Assembly (NCBI RefSeq): GCF_000021685.1
Contig: NC_011961.1
Span: 434,001-498,000 of the forward strand
Length of the DNA stretch: 64,000 nt
Direction: 5' to 3'
Source: Thermomicrobium roseum DSM 5159
Lineage (GTDB): Bacteria; Chloroflexota; Chloroflexia; Thermomicrobiales; Thermomicrobiaceae
Shown here: positions 19,011-29,047 of the stretch, piece by piece
How positions within the stretch are numbered: the stretch's first letter is position 1
How the letters are laid out: every line of letters begins with the position of its first letter
The notes under the pieces: model-generated
Database searches by the model: none
The model's input: the letters and a program-made list of their open reading frames with translations, nothing else
Told to the model about the DNA's origin: nothing
Translations under genes and position numbers: made by a program

Positions 19011-20063
19011 GTGGGAGGCCTGTACCGCTGGTTGGACGGCCCGTTGAGGAGCCAGATCGTGCGCGCCTGGGGTGGGTGGGTACGACCGGCTCCACTCCAG
19101 GACGATCCGTCCTGGTACGAGACGGGCCTCTCCGAGGACGAACTGATCGGCATCCTGCCAGCACGCTCGATCGGTGAGGAGAGCGGGGAGGACTTGCCTC
19201 CGGACGTGATCGAGTTCCTCACCGCGGACGAAGACGATGCGGACCGACCGGAGCCCGAGGAGCCGGAAGACCCAGAGGCAGCGCTGTCCCCAGCGGGGGT
19301 GGTGCTCTTGCCGGAGCCGGGCGTCTGTTCGACGCGGCCCGCCAGCATCCCCCAATGGGCGGTGGACGAGAAGGCGGCCGACCGGCTGCGCGACCGACGG
19401 ACGGTGTCCAGTGCGGTGGGTCGTTCGTCCGCCGCGCAACCGCGGTCGACGAGCATGACGCGGTCCTCTGGCCGATCGGCAGAGGGTGAGGCGGCTGCGA
19501 CGGGATCGACCACGCCCGCCGAGGACGAGCGTGCTCTTGCGGCCCAGGCCCACGAGCCGCCCGGGCGCTGGGATGATCTGGCGTGGCCGCTCGCATGGCT
19601 GGCTGAGCAGCTGGCCGCGATCCTCGAGCCGCGCTGGGTGGTTCTGGCACACCTGCCGTGCCGACTCGGTCCCTACTGCGCTGTCCAGCTCAGCGCGCCG
19701 CTCGCGGTGGTCGAGCCGACGCACTGGGCGACCGCGCGCACTGGGGTGCTCACCGGCGCGCCCCGGCTCGTCATCGAGGTCGCGGAGGCGGAGAACAGAG
19801 GAGTCGTTCTCCGCCGGCGGGTCGACCAGTGGCTCGGCCATGGCGCCGGCGAAGTGTGGGTGGTCGATCCAGCGCGTGGCTGGCTCACGTCGGAGCGGCC
19901 AGGTCGCGAGCCGAGCTGGTACGCGCCACCGGCGCCTCTCCCGCTGGGCGCGCTGGCTCCGGGGCGCTCTGTGGACCTCGCACCGCTCGTCCGCCCGGCA
20001 GGCGCCGGGCCGGAAGGCGGTGACCCGGGAGCTCGTCCTGACGCGACTAGATCGCGTCGGTGA
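19011..20063 (+). CDS. Uma2-like (DUF820) protein with long acidic/low-complexity linker
   Basis: A 350-residue protein transcribed divergently from the CARF-HEPN gene. The first 55 residues are ordered-looking, residues about 60-190 are acidic and Pro/Ser/Thr-rich, and the C-terminal 150 residues resemble the Uma2 restriction-endonuclease-like fold (APRLVIEVAEAENRG, then GEVWVVDPARG). The usual catalytic Lys before the helix appears to be Arg (VLRRRVDQWL), so activity is doubtful. GTG at 19011 has AGGGGGG upstream; an ATG at 18969 has no site. The 3' end overlaps the convergent lipoprotein gene by 17 bp. Confidence 0.6.
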   Translation: MGGLYRWLDGPLRSQIVRAWGGWVRPAPLQDDPSWYETGLSEDELIGILPARSIGEESGEDLPPDVIEFLTADEDDADRPEPEEPEDPEAALSPAGVVLLPEPGVCSTRPASIPQWAVDEKAADRLRDRRTVSSAVGRSSAAQPRSTSMTRSSGRSAEGEAAATGSTTPAEDERALAAQAHEPPGRWDDLAWPLAWLAEQLAAILEPRWVVLAHLPCRLGPYCAVQLSAPLAVVEPTHWATARTGVLTGAPRLVIEVAEAENRGVVLRRRVDQWLGHGAGEVWVVDPARGWLTSERPGREPSWYAPPAPLPLGALAPGRSVDLAPLVRPAGAGPEGGDPGARPDATRSRR

Positions 20064-20511
20064 GCATGAGGAGTACGGTCGTCCCCTGGTCGCTCGCCTT
20101 GACCACGACGGTCAAGGCTGCTTCGCCCCGCTTGGCCGCGAGCGAATTCTTGGGAGCGGATTGGAGCTGCCAGCCGAGCTGCGGGAGCGCCGTGCGGTAG
20201 AACTCCAGCACGCGATCGGCTGGATCGGGGACAGCGAAGCTGATGGTCCCGCCGTTCTCGACCTGGGTCGCCAGCGGTGAAAGATCGCCGGGCTGAGCGC
20301 CGGGATAGAGCGGCACCTGGTGCATCGCCCACGGCTCGATCATCTGGTAGGAGGTCGGTGCCGGTTGGGCGCCGGAACCGTAGCCGTAGGGATCGGCGCT
20401 GCCACTGCTCTCGCTGGGGGTGGCGTCGCTCGTGGTCCCTCTGCTCGAGCGGCGGCAGGCGACTCCGAGCGGCAGCGACGCGATCAACGCCAGGAACGCT
20501 CTCCGTCTCAT
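20047..20511 (-). CDS. Putative lipoprotein of unknown function
   Basis: A 154-residue protein with a lipoprotein signal: MRRRAFLALIASLPLGVAC, Cys19 being the lipidation site. A Ser/Thr/Gly-rich spacer follows, then a compact domain with a DPADRVLEFYRTALPQLGW motif, a pattern common in small exported proteins of unknown role. ATG at 20511 follows GAGGAGGACCG. It lies 65 bp downstream of an ABC-2 permease on the same strand, so the two may be cotranscribed. Confidence 0.7.
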   Translation of the reverse strand: MRRRAFLALIASLPLGVACRRSSRGTTSDATPSESSGSADPYGYGSGAQPAPTSYQMIEPWAMHQVPLYPGAQPGDLSPLATQVENGGTISFAVPDPADRVLEFYRTALPQLGWQLQSAPKNSLAAKRGEAALTVVVKASDQGTTVLLMLTDAI

Positions 20512-20576
20512 CGGTCCTCCTCGATGCAGGCTCGAATCGACGGCCGCACCGGTACCGTTGCCGGCCGCGACGCGTC

Positions 20577-21362
20577 TCATTCCTGTGCGGGAAGGATACT
20601 CCGCGCTGCGCTCAACGCGATACCGGCGACCAGCACTGCTGTGACCCCGAGGAAGGCTCGCCCGTTCTCAGCGAGCGCATGGCCAGCCCAGGCGGAGCGC
20701 AGCAGCGTGACCACCGGGTCGAGCGGGAGAAAACGTGCGATCTGGTGGACACGCTCCGGCAGGAGTTCGCGGGGCATCGCCGCGCCGGTCAGGAAGATCA
20801 TCGGATAGAGGAGCACCATCCCCACGACCTGGGCGGCCGTCGCGCTGGGCAGCCAGAAGCCGAGTCCGAACCCGAGCGCGAAGAACGCGAGCGCGCTCAC
20901 CATGTAGACCAGGACGGCTGGCCAGATGCGGTCGGGCCAGCGCAAGTCGTACACCAGGCGGGCGACGAGCACGAGGAGCGCCATGCCGAGGGTCGTCAGG
21001 ACGAAGGCAGTCACCACCTCCGCAACGAGCAGCTCGAGTGAGCTGACCGGTGTCACGGCGAGTCGCCGCAGGATGCCGCGCTCGCGCAGGCTGGCGATAT
21101 GGACTGGAACACTGACCAGCCCGACCGTGGCCAGGATCATTGCGGTGTAGGCGGGCACCGATACGTCGACCGTTCCCAGTCCACCGTAGCGCGCCTTCGG
21201 CTCGTTCCCGTAGATCGTGCCGAAGATCAGGATGAGGACGGTCGGGAGGATGAGCGCGAAGAAGAGCGTGTACGGCTCGCGGGCATACAAGCGGAACTCG
21301 GTCAGCGTGAGGGCCGCGGTCCGCCGGCTGAGCGCGCGGAGCGTACTTGCCGAGTCGGCCAT
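20577..21362 (-). CDS. ABC-2 type transporter permease
   Basis: A 261-residue membrane protein with six hydrophobic segments in the ABC-2 pattern (drug or lipid export). It has the N-terminal amphipathic TLTEFRLYAREPYTLFFALILP region and a conserved LLYPMIFLTGAAMP element before the last helices. ATG at 21362 follows TAGGAGTAGGGA. No ATP-binding partner is next to it in the window, so the ATPase must come from elsewhere or the gene is an orphan. Confidence 0.8.
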   Translation of the reverse strand: MADSASTLRALSRRTAALTLTEFRLYAREPYTLFFALILPTVLILIFGTIYGNEPKARYGGLGTVDVSVPAYTAMILATVGLVSVPVHIASLRERGILRRLAVTPVSSLELLVAEVVTAFVLTTLGMALLVLVARLVYDLRWPDRIWPAVLVYMVSALAFFALGFGLGFWLPSATAAQVVGMVLLYPMIFLTGAAMPRELLPERVHQIARFLPLDPVVTLLRSAWAGHALAENGRAFLGVTAVLVAGIALSAARSILPAQE

Positions 21363-21625
21363 TCCCTACTCCTACCCACCCAGGCTCGCGATGAGCCATC
21401 GCCCCGCGTCAGCTCCAACGCTGTCCACCGTGGCTTGCTCGCTCGTCGCTTCGACTACAGTATGCCGAAGCGAGCGCTCGGCGTGGGGTCCGCTCCGGAC
21501 CCAGCGCGATGAAGCCGCGAGCGATACCGCCCGCGCTGACCAGCTGGGTTGCATCGGAAAGCTTGCGCAAGGCAGCGACTCGTCCGCTGGACTGTTCGGA
21601 CGCGCCGCGGCGCGCCATCGGGCCG

Positions 21626-22467
<842 letters not shown>

Positions 22468-22471
<4 letters not shown>

Positions 22472-23481
22472 CGTTCGGTCTCCGTGCGCAGCCGCCAGAT
22501 CAAGTAGGGGACGATCAGGACCGAGACCATGACCAGCATGACGATGGCGATCGCAGCTCCCTCCGCGTACTTGTTGCTCTTGAAGGTCGTCTCGTACATG
22601 AAGATCCCCGGCACGTCGGTGGCGAAGCCCGGTCCACCGCCGGTCTGCGTCATGATGAGGTCGAAGATCTTGAGCGAGATGTGGCCCAACACGATGACCG
22701 CGGCGAGCGTGACGGGCTGCAGAAGGGGGAAGGTGATGTAACGGAACACCTGCCACTCGCTCGCGCCGTCGACGCGAGCGGCCTCGCGCAGTTCGTCGGG
22801 GATGCCGCGTAGTGCGGCCAGATACATGGCCATGGTGAAGCCGGACATCTGCCAGATGGCTGCGATGATGACCGGCAGCATGGCGAGCGGGATGCCGAGC
22901 GGTACGCGCAGCCAGTCGGGCTGCCAACCACCGCCTGGCCAGACCTCGGACGTCGTGCTCCAGGCGATGAAGACGGGCAGGCCGAGCTTTCGGAAGAGGA
23001 GGTTGAGTCCAGTCGGCTCCTGCGGTGTCCCCGGGACGAAAAGCCACTGCCAGGCCGTTCCGGTCACGACGAAGGAGATGGCCATCGGGAACAGGTAGAC
23101 CGTGCGGAAGAACGACTCACCGCGCACCCGCGAGTCGAGCAGCACTGCCAGCAGGAGCCCGATCACCAGCGAGCCGATCAGAAAAAAGATCGTGAAGACG
23201 ATCGTGTTGCGGAGATCGCTCTGGAAGCGGTAGGAGGTGAAGATCGTCGCATAGTTGCGGAACCCGACGAAGGTGAGATCGGGCACGATCCCCTGCCAGC
23301 GGCTGAGCGAGACGACGGTGCTCCAGAGAATGAAGCCATAGACGAAGACCAGGATGGCCGCGACCGAGGGAGCGAGCACGACGAACGGGATGAAGCGATC
23401 GACGCGGGGGAAGCGGACGCGCGCTTCCGCTTCCCGCCGCGCCACTCGTGGTCGGACCTGTTCGGCTACCTTCCCAGCCAT
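22468..23481 (-). CDS. Carbohydrate ABC transporter permease (MalF type)
   Basis: A 337-residue permease with an N-terminal cytoplasmic stretch and six or seven helices. The EAA loop reads EAARVDGASEWQVFRYITFPLL, and FDLIMTQTGGGP is the usual MalF-family signature. It sits 37 bp downstream of the solute-binding protein gene and overlaps the MalG-type gene by 4 bp, so translation is coupled. Confidence 0.92.
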
Positions 23482-23518
23482 CGATGATCCTTGCCGGAAC
23501 GGATCGAGACCGCGCGTC

Positions 23519-24880
23519 TCAGGTCTTGAGCTCGCGGGCTGCTTCGATAAGCATCGACTTGACCTGCTTCTTGTCGCGGCTCGCTGAGAAGACGTTGAGC
23601 GCGTTCCCGTACTCGGTCATGTAGGCCTCGTTGGCGGCGGCACCGTGGACGACACTCGGGGCCAGCGCGTCCTGGGCGAACCGGTCGATCGAGTAGAGCA
23701 GGTACTCGTCGTAGACGCTCCGGTCGGGATCGGTCCGCGCCGGGATGGAGCCTTTCTTGGGATTGAAGGCGTCCTGACCCTCGCGCGAGCCGCAGACCTT
23801 CAGCCACTCGATGGCGTTGTTGCGGTGCGGGGCACCCTTGGGCAAGCCGAAGCTGTCGCTCAACCACATGAACATGCCGTCGGTGCCGGGCGAAGGCGCC
23901 CAACCGAACACCTCGCCTGCCTTGGCCCCCTTGTTGATGAAGTAGCCGTATGCCCAGTCTCCCATGATGGTCATCGCGGCGGTCCCATCGATGACCCGCT
24001 GGGCGGCATCAGCCCAGCTGAGCGCCGAGCGGTCTTCGTTGGCGAAGCTGAGGAAGCGGTCGAGCACCTCGATTGCCTCATCCACCCGCGGGTCCGACTC
24101 CCACAGGCTGGGCTCGCTGAAGAGCTTGGTGTAGTCGGCGGGACCGAAGACAGCCAGGAGCAGGTCCTCGAACAGGTGCGGCACCTCGAACTTGTCCTTG
24201 CCACCGACCGAGAGCGGGGTGACACCAGCCGCCTTCAGCTTCTCGGCGACTGCGAAGAAGTCGTCGAGCGTCTTGGGCGGCTCGAGGCCATTGTCGGCGA
24301 ACACTTTCTTGTTGTACCAGAGCATGTTTGAGCGGTGGATGTTGACGGGCACCGAGAAGAACTCGCCCTTGTACGAGATCTGGTCGAGCAGGGTCTTGGG
24401 CATGACCTTGCTCCAGCCCTCCTGCTCGAAGAGATCATTGATCGGCTCCATCTTGCCAGCGACCACCCAGGTGCCGATCAGCTCCTGGCCAGCATGGACC
24501 TGGAAGCTATCCGGCGGATTGCCACCCTGCATGCGGGTAACCAGGACCGCTTTCGCGTTGGTACCTGCGCCGCCAGCGACCGTGGCGTTGATGATCTCCA
24601 CGCCCGGCCTGCGCTGCTTGAAAATCTCGAAGAGTGCGGCCAGCCCGTCGGCCTCGCCCGGGTTCGTCCACCAGCTGAAAATCTCCAGCTTGTCTTCAGC
24701 CGCAGCTGCGGGCGTCTGCGCTGCCTGGGGGGCTGGAGTGGGTGTCGGCTGCGCGCCGCCACCGCAGGCCGCGAGCAGGCTCGCGCTGCTGGAGAGCGCG
24801 ACACCGATCGCGAGGGTGCGGCGGATCAACTGGCGCCGCGTGAGCTGCTGGCTGCTACCGAACTGTGTGCTCCGTTCCAT
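23519..24880 (-). CDS. Extracellular sugar-binding lipoprotein of an ABC importer
   Basis: A 453-residue family 1 solute-binding protein. The N-terminus has a twin-arginine pair (TRRQLIRR), a hydrophobic stretch and the lipobox LLAAC, then a Pro/Thr/Ala linker. The mature domain shows the LEIFSWWTNPGEADG start, typical of glucose/mannose-type binding proteins. It captures sugar outside the membrane and hands it to the two permeases encoded just downstream. ATG at 24880 is preceded by GAGGACGG. Sugar identity is not determined. Confidence 0.92.
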   Translation of the reverse strand: MERSTQFGSSQQLTRRQLIRRTLAIGVALSSSASLLAACGGGAQPTPTPAPQAAQTPAAAAEDKLEIFSWWTNPGEADGLAALFEIFKQRRPGVEIINATVAGGAGTNAKAVLVTRMQGGNPPDSFQVHAGQELIGTWVVAGKMEPINDLFEQEGWSKVMPKTLLDQISYKGEFFSVPVNIHRSNMLWYNKKVFADNGLEPPKTLDDFFAVAEKLKAAGVTPLSVGGKDKFEVPHLFEDLLLAVFGPADYTKLFSEPSLWESDPRVDEAIEVLDRFLSFANEDRSALSWADAAQRVIDGTAAMTIMGDWAYGYFINKGAKAGEVFGWAPSPGTDGMFMWLSDSFGLPKGAPHRNNAIEWLKVCGSREGQDAFNPKKGSIPARTDPDRSVYDEYLLYSIDRFAQDALAPSVVHGAAANEAYMTEYGNALNVFSASRDKKQVKSMLIEAARELKT

Positions 24881-24930
24881 GGTGACCGTCCTCCTTCCTC
24901 ACGTGCTCCGACCATGCGTTTCGCTCCAGC

Positions 24931-25743
24931 TCAGCGATCGACTTCGATCACCTCGTCGCTTCCCCCCTTTCTCATCGGCGTGTTGACGCCCGAGGCGACT
25001 CGTTCGCGGACCGATTGAGCAGCGGGCTCGAGGACTGCGGCGATCAACTCGGGTGGTAGGGACCAGGCCCGGGCATTGCCGGCCAAATGAGCCCGCATCG
25101 CTGCTTCGGCCGCCTGGGGGTCGTGCACGGCTAGGGCGCGATAGATCGCCCGATGCTCGTCGGTCACGCTGGCCAGCGAGTCCCACAGCCGGTTGGTCAC
25201 GCGCCGGCTGGCCATGAGGAGCCAGCGGCAGGCGTGCAGGATCCGGTCGAGCACGCGGTTGCCGATGACCGCGCAGATCTGGGCGTGGAACTCGAGGTCG
25301 CGCTCGAGGTAGCGGTCCGGCTCGCTCTCCAGCGCTCGCATCGCCTCGAGCGTCGCCTCCAGGCGGTGCAGCTGGTCGGGACCGATGACGCAGGCGGCTC
25401 GCGCTGCGACCACTGGCTCGATCATGAGCCGGACGTCGTGCAGCTCGACCAGGAGGTGCCGGACTTCGACGGGGTCGAGCATGTCGAGCAAGAGCGGGTG
25501 CAGGTAGTTCCATTCCTGCGGCGGGCGCAACTCCATGCGGCGACCCGAGGAGATGCGGACCAGGTCCAGCCCGGCTAGCAGTTGCATCGCCTCGCGGGCG
25601 ACCGTTCGGGAGACGCCGTAGCGCGTGCAAATCTCCTGTTCGGAGGGCAAGACGGCGCCTGGTTCGCCGGCGAGCGCGATCAGCTCGCGACCCAGATGGA
25701 CCGCGACCTGAGTTGGGAGTTTGCGGACTTCGACCGTCGTCAC
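24931..25743 (-). CDS. GntR-family (FadR subfamily) transcriptional regulator
   Basis: A 270-residue regulator. The N-terminal winged helix-turn-helix contains LPSEQEICTRYGVSRTVAREAMQLL, split here into a recognition helix SRTVAREAM. The C-terminal all-helical FCD ligand domain has the metal-binding pattern Asp-x3-His (DLEFHAQI) and later His residues (TDEHRAIYRAL). The GTG at 25743 has GGGAG 6 nt upstream. It precedes the sugar importer genes in the same direction by 50 bp and most likely controls them in response to a sugar acid or related metabolite. Confidence 0.88.
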   Translation of the reverse strand: MTTVEVRKLPTQVAVHLGRELIALAGEPGAVLPSEQEICTRYGVSRTVAREAMQLLAGLDLVRISSGRRMELRPPQEWNYLHPLLLDMLDPVEVRHLLVELHDVRLMIEPVVAARAACVIGPDQLHRLEATLEAMRALESEPDRYLERDLEFHAQICAVIGNRVLDRILHACRWLLMASRRVTNRLWDSLASVTDEHRAIYRALAVHDPQAAEAAMRAHLAGNARAWSLPPELIAAVLEPAAQSVRERVASGVNTPMRKGGSDEVIEVDR

Positions 25744-25978
25744 ACCTGGCTCCCGTTGCAGGCTCGTGAGGTCGGCAGCTGTCCGACAGTATGATAGCAG
25801 CCCCCATCGGCCGTGTCGAGCATCGCGCGCGGGATGCCGGGAGCCGAACGCCCGGAACACCGGACAGGGCGGGCGCGCGGCCCGCGTCGTCGAGTGGCGC
25901 CGTGTCCGGAGTTCGCTGGTGGACGAGCGATGCGGCGCGGCTCGAGTGGCCAGAGGGAACGACCTACCAGTCGAGCGA

Positions 25979-27292
25979 TCAGCGGAGGTCGCTCGTGCTG
26001 GACAGCTGGTCGGCCCACCAGATCTCGAGCGGGACAGTGAGGCACGGCTCGGCTGGTGCCCGCAGGAGGTGCGCGAGACGGCGTGTCTGGTCGAAGAGGG
26101 CGTGGCGGGCCAGGCGGGTTGTCCCAACGAGCGGGAGCGGTCGTCCCTTCCGGGCTTCCCAGGCGGCGCGGAAGCGCTCCGGTTCAGCGAGATCGGCACA
26201 GGCGAGCGGGCGGCAGGCGAGCGCGAGGTACAGTTCGCCGTCGGTCGTGGCGAGGAGGATCCGGTCGAGGTCGCGGCGGAGCGCGGCGAGCTGGTCGTCG
26301 CTCGGCAGCTGGGTGAGCAGGTAGCAGCGGCCGCCGCCAGCGTAGAGCAGGTTGGCGAGGGGGAGGTTGAGGCGGCGCAGGAGCCAGCGACCGACCGCCT
26401 CGGTGACGAGCTGGAGGAAGAAGGAGCGCCCGCGCAGGCTGCGGGCGGCCCGTGCAGCGGTGAGCGTGTAGAGGAAGCGCTGGATACCGGTGACGTCGGC
26501 TGCGAGCAGCGCCAGCCGCGGGGTGTCCCAGTCCGGCGATCGGTGCGCGAGCAGTGCCGCGAGCGCTTCGTCGTCGAGACCGGAGCGGTCGAGCGCAGCG
26601 GCGATCGCTGCGGTGGTGCGGAGATGGTCGTGGAGCGAGATATCAGCGACGTTCTGCCGGTAGTACGCCGAGGGGACGCACCAGGTGTAGCGCTGGAGGA
26701 GATGGAGCACGGTGGTGAGGCGCGCGTCGAAGTCGAGCGTCGGTGGGATGGCCTCGAGATCTTCGACGAGACGCTGCCAGAGTGCTTCGTAGCCCTGCCG
26801 CTCGCTGACCTCTTCGACTGGTGACGCATTGGGGAAGAGTCCTTCCGGCGCGAGCGCGAGCGGCGCGAGCGGCCAGTAGGCCGGTGCGGGGGCGGGGGCA
26901 CCGGCGAGCTGCAGGCGGGTGAAGATACTGCGCAACTGGCGTTGCCCGAGGCGCGTGGCAGCCCAGAGCGCCCCTCCGCCGGGCGGTGCCGGAGGCTGGT
27001 CAGTCTCGGCATCGTCGCGCTCGGCAGCCGAGAGCCGGTCGGCCAGGGCGACGAGGCGAGCGAACCGGTCGGCCGGCTGGTGGTGGCGGAGGATGGCGTC
27101 CGCTGCAGCGCGCCACTGCGGGAGCCACCTTTCGATGGCGTCGGCGCTCCACTTGGCGTGGGCACCGTTTGGCCCGTAGTCGCTCGGGCCGTACGCGGCG
27201 TAGCGGTCGCTGTGGCGCTGACCGGTTCGCTGCCACAGCTTGCCGAGGTCGTGAAGGAGACTGGCGACGAGCAGCGTCTCGAACGAGTCCAT
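25979..27292 (-). CDS. cas10: Truncated Cas10 (Csm1-like): HD and first palm domain only
   Basis: A 437-residue protein matching the front half of Cas10, the large subunit of type III CRISPR effectors. The HD nuclease motif is SLLHDLGKLWQRTG (His14, Asp15). The first palm domain shows LLAADVTGIQRFLY, ARSLRGRSFFLQLVTEAVG and LLYAGGGRCYLL. Full-length Csm1 proteins are about 750-850 residues and carry a zinc region and a second palm with GGDD for cyclic oligoadenylate synthesis; both are absent. None of the 235 bp downstream resembles the missing part in any frame, so the end was probably lost by deletion. Whether the shortened protein still has HD nuclease activity is unknown. Confidence 0.8.
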   Translation of the reverse strand: MDSFETLLVASLLHDLGKLWQRTGQRHSDRYAAYGPSDYGPNGAHAKWSADAIERWLPQWRAAADAILRHHQPADRFARLVALADRLSAAERDDAETDQPPAPPGGGALWAATRLGQRQLRSIFTRLQLAGAPAPAPAYWPLAPLALAPEGLFPNASPVEEVSERQGYEALWQRLVEDLEAIPPTLDFDARLTTVLHLLQRYTWCVPSAYYRQNVADISLHDHLRTTAAIAAALDRSGLDDEALAALLAHRSPDWDTPRLALLAADVTGIQRFLYTLTAARAARSLRGRSFFLQLVTEAVGRWLLRRLNLPLANLLYAGGGRCYLLTQLPSDDQLAALRRDLDRILLATTDGELYLALACRPLACADLAEPERFRAAWEARKGRPLPLVGTTRLARHALFDQTRRLAHLLRAPAEPCLTVPLEIWWADQLSSTSDLR

Positions 27293-27614
27293 CAGTCGGT
27301 CACCGTATGGTCTGCATGAGCCTACGAGATCATGCGTCGCTCGTCAAGCGGTGCACGCGCGGACCGACCAGCTGGGAGTCGCTCGCGGGCGCGGCGGGTT
27401 CATCGTGCAGGATGGCCAGTCGAGTGAACCGGAGCCGATGGGCGATGCGAGAGGCTGCTGAGACCTGCGCATGACTGGTCCCGGAGGACGAACAGGCGCG
27501 TCAGGCGGAGCGCCTCCTTACTCCCGAGCAGGCGGTACGCCCGCGCCTCTCCGCACCGGTGGGTGCGACGCCTCGGGTGAGTGTCTGCCGGCGGACTGAG
27601 CGGACTGAGCGGTG
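27293..27614. other. Intergenic stretch between truncated cas10 and a membrane protein gene
   Basis: About 320 bp. No convincing gene, repeat or RNA found; short frames here lack ribosome sites and family character. Confidence 0.45.
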
Positions 27615-28394
27615 TCAGGGCTCGGGGTCGCGACCGACCGGCCGGAACGAGCCGGTTTCGGGCGCTGGCTGTTGGGCGGTCATCCGGCGTGGGCGGTGGC
27701 TCCAGACGGAGAGCAGGCCGGTCGCCAGGAGCCAATGGGCGAGGACCGCGAGGCCGAGCGTCACGATCAGCTGGAGGAGCCAGACCTGGTCGAAGCGGCG
27801 TGCCGTGAGCCCGCTGTAGGCGCCGAGTGTCGGGTTCCCCATGGCCGGCAGGGGGAGGAGCCAGAAGATCCGCTCGTATCGGTACAGCCAGCGGTTGAGC
27901 TGATTGGGCCGCCAGAGGGCGAGGAGACCGAGCGCGGTGAGGGAGCCTGCCAGGCCGAGCAGGGCGAGCGCCCTCCACGGATGCGGCAGGTGCACCCGGA
28001 TGCTCAGGGCCGTTCCGAGCGCCGGGAGACCGGCGACGTAGAGGACGAGCGCCAGATGCGTCAGCCAGGTCAGCCAGGGCTGCGGTGGGAACTGTCGCGG
28101 GTCGTCCAGGTCGGCTTCCGGTGCCGTGGGGAGGAAGGCGATCCCGTGGCGATGCAGGCCAGTCAGCTGGCCGAGCCAGCTGAGGAATCCGCCGGCGAAG
28201 CCGAGTGCCGCATCGGTCGGAGCGAGTCCGGGCGAGACCCCGCCAGTGATCCCGACGCGGCCTGCCCACACGATGACGGTCAGGAGGATGCCGAGCGCGA
28301 GGGCAGCGAGCGCGGAGGCGAGCGGCGTCTCTCGCCAGGCTCGCCAGAAGTTCCTCCGTCGCGGACGAGCGCGTCGATGGCGTGGCCGACTCAT
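27615..28394 (-). CDS. Polytopic membrane protein of unknown function
   Basis: A 259-residue protein with a very basic N-terminus (SRPRHRRARPRRRN) and about five hydrophobic segments (roughly residues 25-47, 60-80, 110-135, 145-162 and 205-235). A loop with LYRYERIFWLLPLPAMGNPT lies between the fourth and fifth. No family recognised. Start ATG at 28394 has only a weak ribosome site. It stands between the truncated cas10 and the relic CRISPR array, but no link to CRISPR can be shown. Confidence 0.6.
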   Translation of the reverse strand: MSRPRHRRARPRRRNFWRAWRETPLASALAALALGILLTVIVWAGRVGITGGVSPGLAPTDAALGFAGGFLSWLGQLTGLHRHGIAFLPTAPEADLDDPRQFPPQPWLTWLTHLALVLYVAGLPALGTALSIRVHLPHPWRALALLGLAGSLTALGLLALWRPNQLNRWLYRYERIFWLLPLPAMGNPTLGAYSGLTARRFDQVWLLQLIVTLGLAVLAHWLLATGLLSVWSHRPRRMTAQQPAPETGSFRPVGRDPEP

Positions 28395-28770
28395 CGGGTC
28401 TCGCGGCGCGAAAGACCGACCGAGGACGCAGTTTACGCCGGAGCCAGGTCAGCAGCAAAGGGCGCTTACATGAGAGCGGCGGAGAACGCTGGCGAGCAGC
28501 AGTCGGCTCGACGCCCCGGGGACGCATCGGGTGAGTGATGCAGCACAGCGCCCTCGTGGCGGTTGGTGGGGAAGACGGGCAGCGGAGAGCCGGGTCGTAC
28601 AGCGAACGCGGTCGGCCAGCTGGGCCCTCGCCCGCCGGCCGGTTGGTGTCCTCCTGGGTGAGCCGGGCCCGAGGGACGACGAGCTGCGGGGCGGAACGCG
28701 CGGGGGCTGGCGCGGGCGCCGCGAGCTGAGGACGTCGCGGCTGACTCGCCAGCGCGGCACGCGCTGACGA

Positions 28771-29047
28771 GTACGAAGCGGCGCGGGGATCGGGTGGTTG
28801 CGTCACGCTGAGCGAAGAGCGGCACCTGGCGCAGTCTCGTGCAGTCCGGTGGCCATTCCTGAAGGGTTCGGGATCGTTGCGACGCGAGTCGCTGAGTCTG
28901 AACCCGTCGGTGAGGCTGTTCGAGTACCTCGTTACGATCCCCGAAGGGGATTCGGGTTGTGGCGACGCATGCTCGGAAATCAACCTCCTCTGCCATTCGT
29001 TTCCGTAGCCGTTGCAATGTCCTGGAGGAGATTAGGGTCGTTGTGAC
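28771..29047. CRISPR. Degenerate CRISPR array, about four diverged repeats
   Basis: Four related blocks of 35-37 bp recur with 42-47 bp between them: 28771-28806, 28849-28883, 28931-28966 and 29011-29047. The best preserved (28931-28966) starts GTTACGATCCCCGAAGGGG and ends GGGTTGTGGCGAC, with the CCCC-GAA-GGGG hairpin typical of type I/III repeats. The others share the GTT/GTG start, a CCTGAAGGG-like centre and a GTTGCGAC-like end, but are heavily mutated. Interspaced segments are unrelated to each other. Size and spacing fit an array that is no longer maintained. The outermost block (28771) is the weakest. Confidence 0.5.

Noticed and set aside
25744..27165. Upstream extension of the GntR regulator frame to a 744-residue protein
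   Set aside because: The extra part overlaps cas10 in another frame, is Ser/Arg-rich nonsense, and a good GTG start with a ribosome site lies at 25743.
28690..28770. A fifth CRISPR-like block before 28771
   Set aside because: GC-rich sequence there can be forced onto the repeat but with too few matches to support it.
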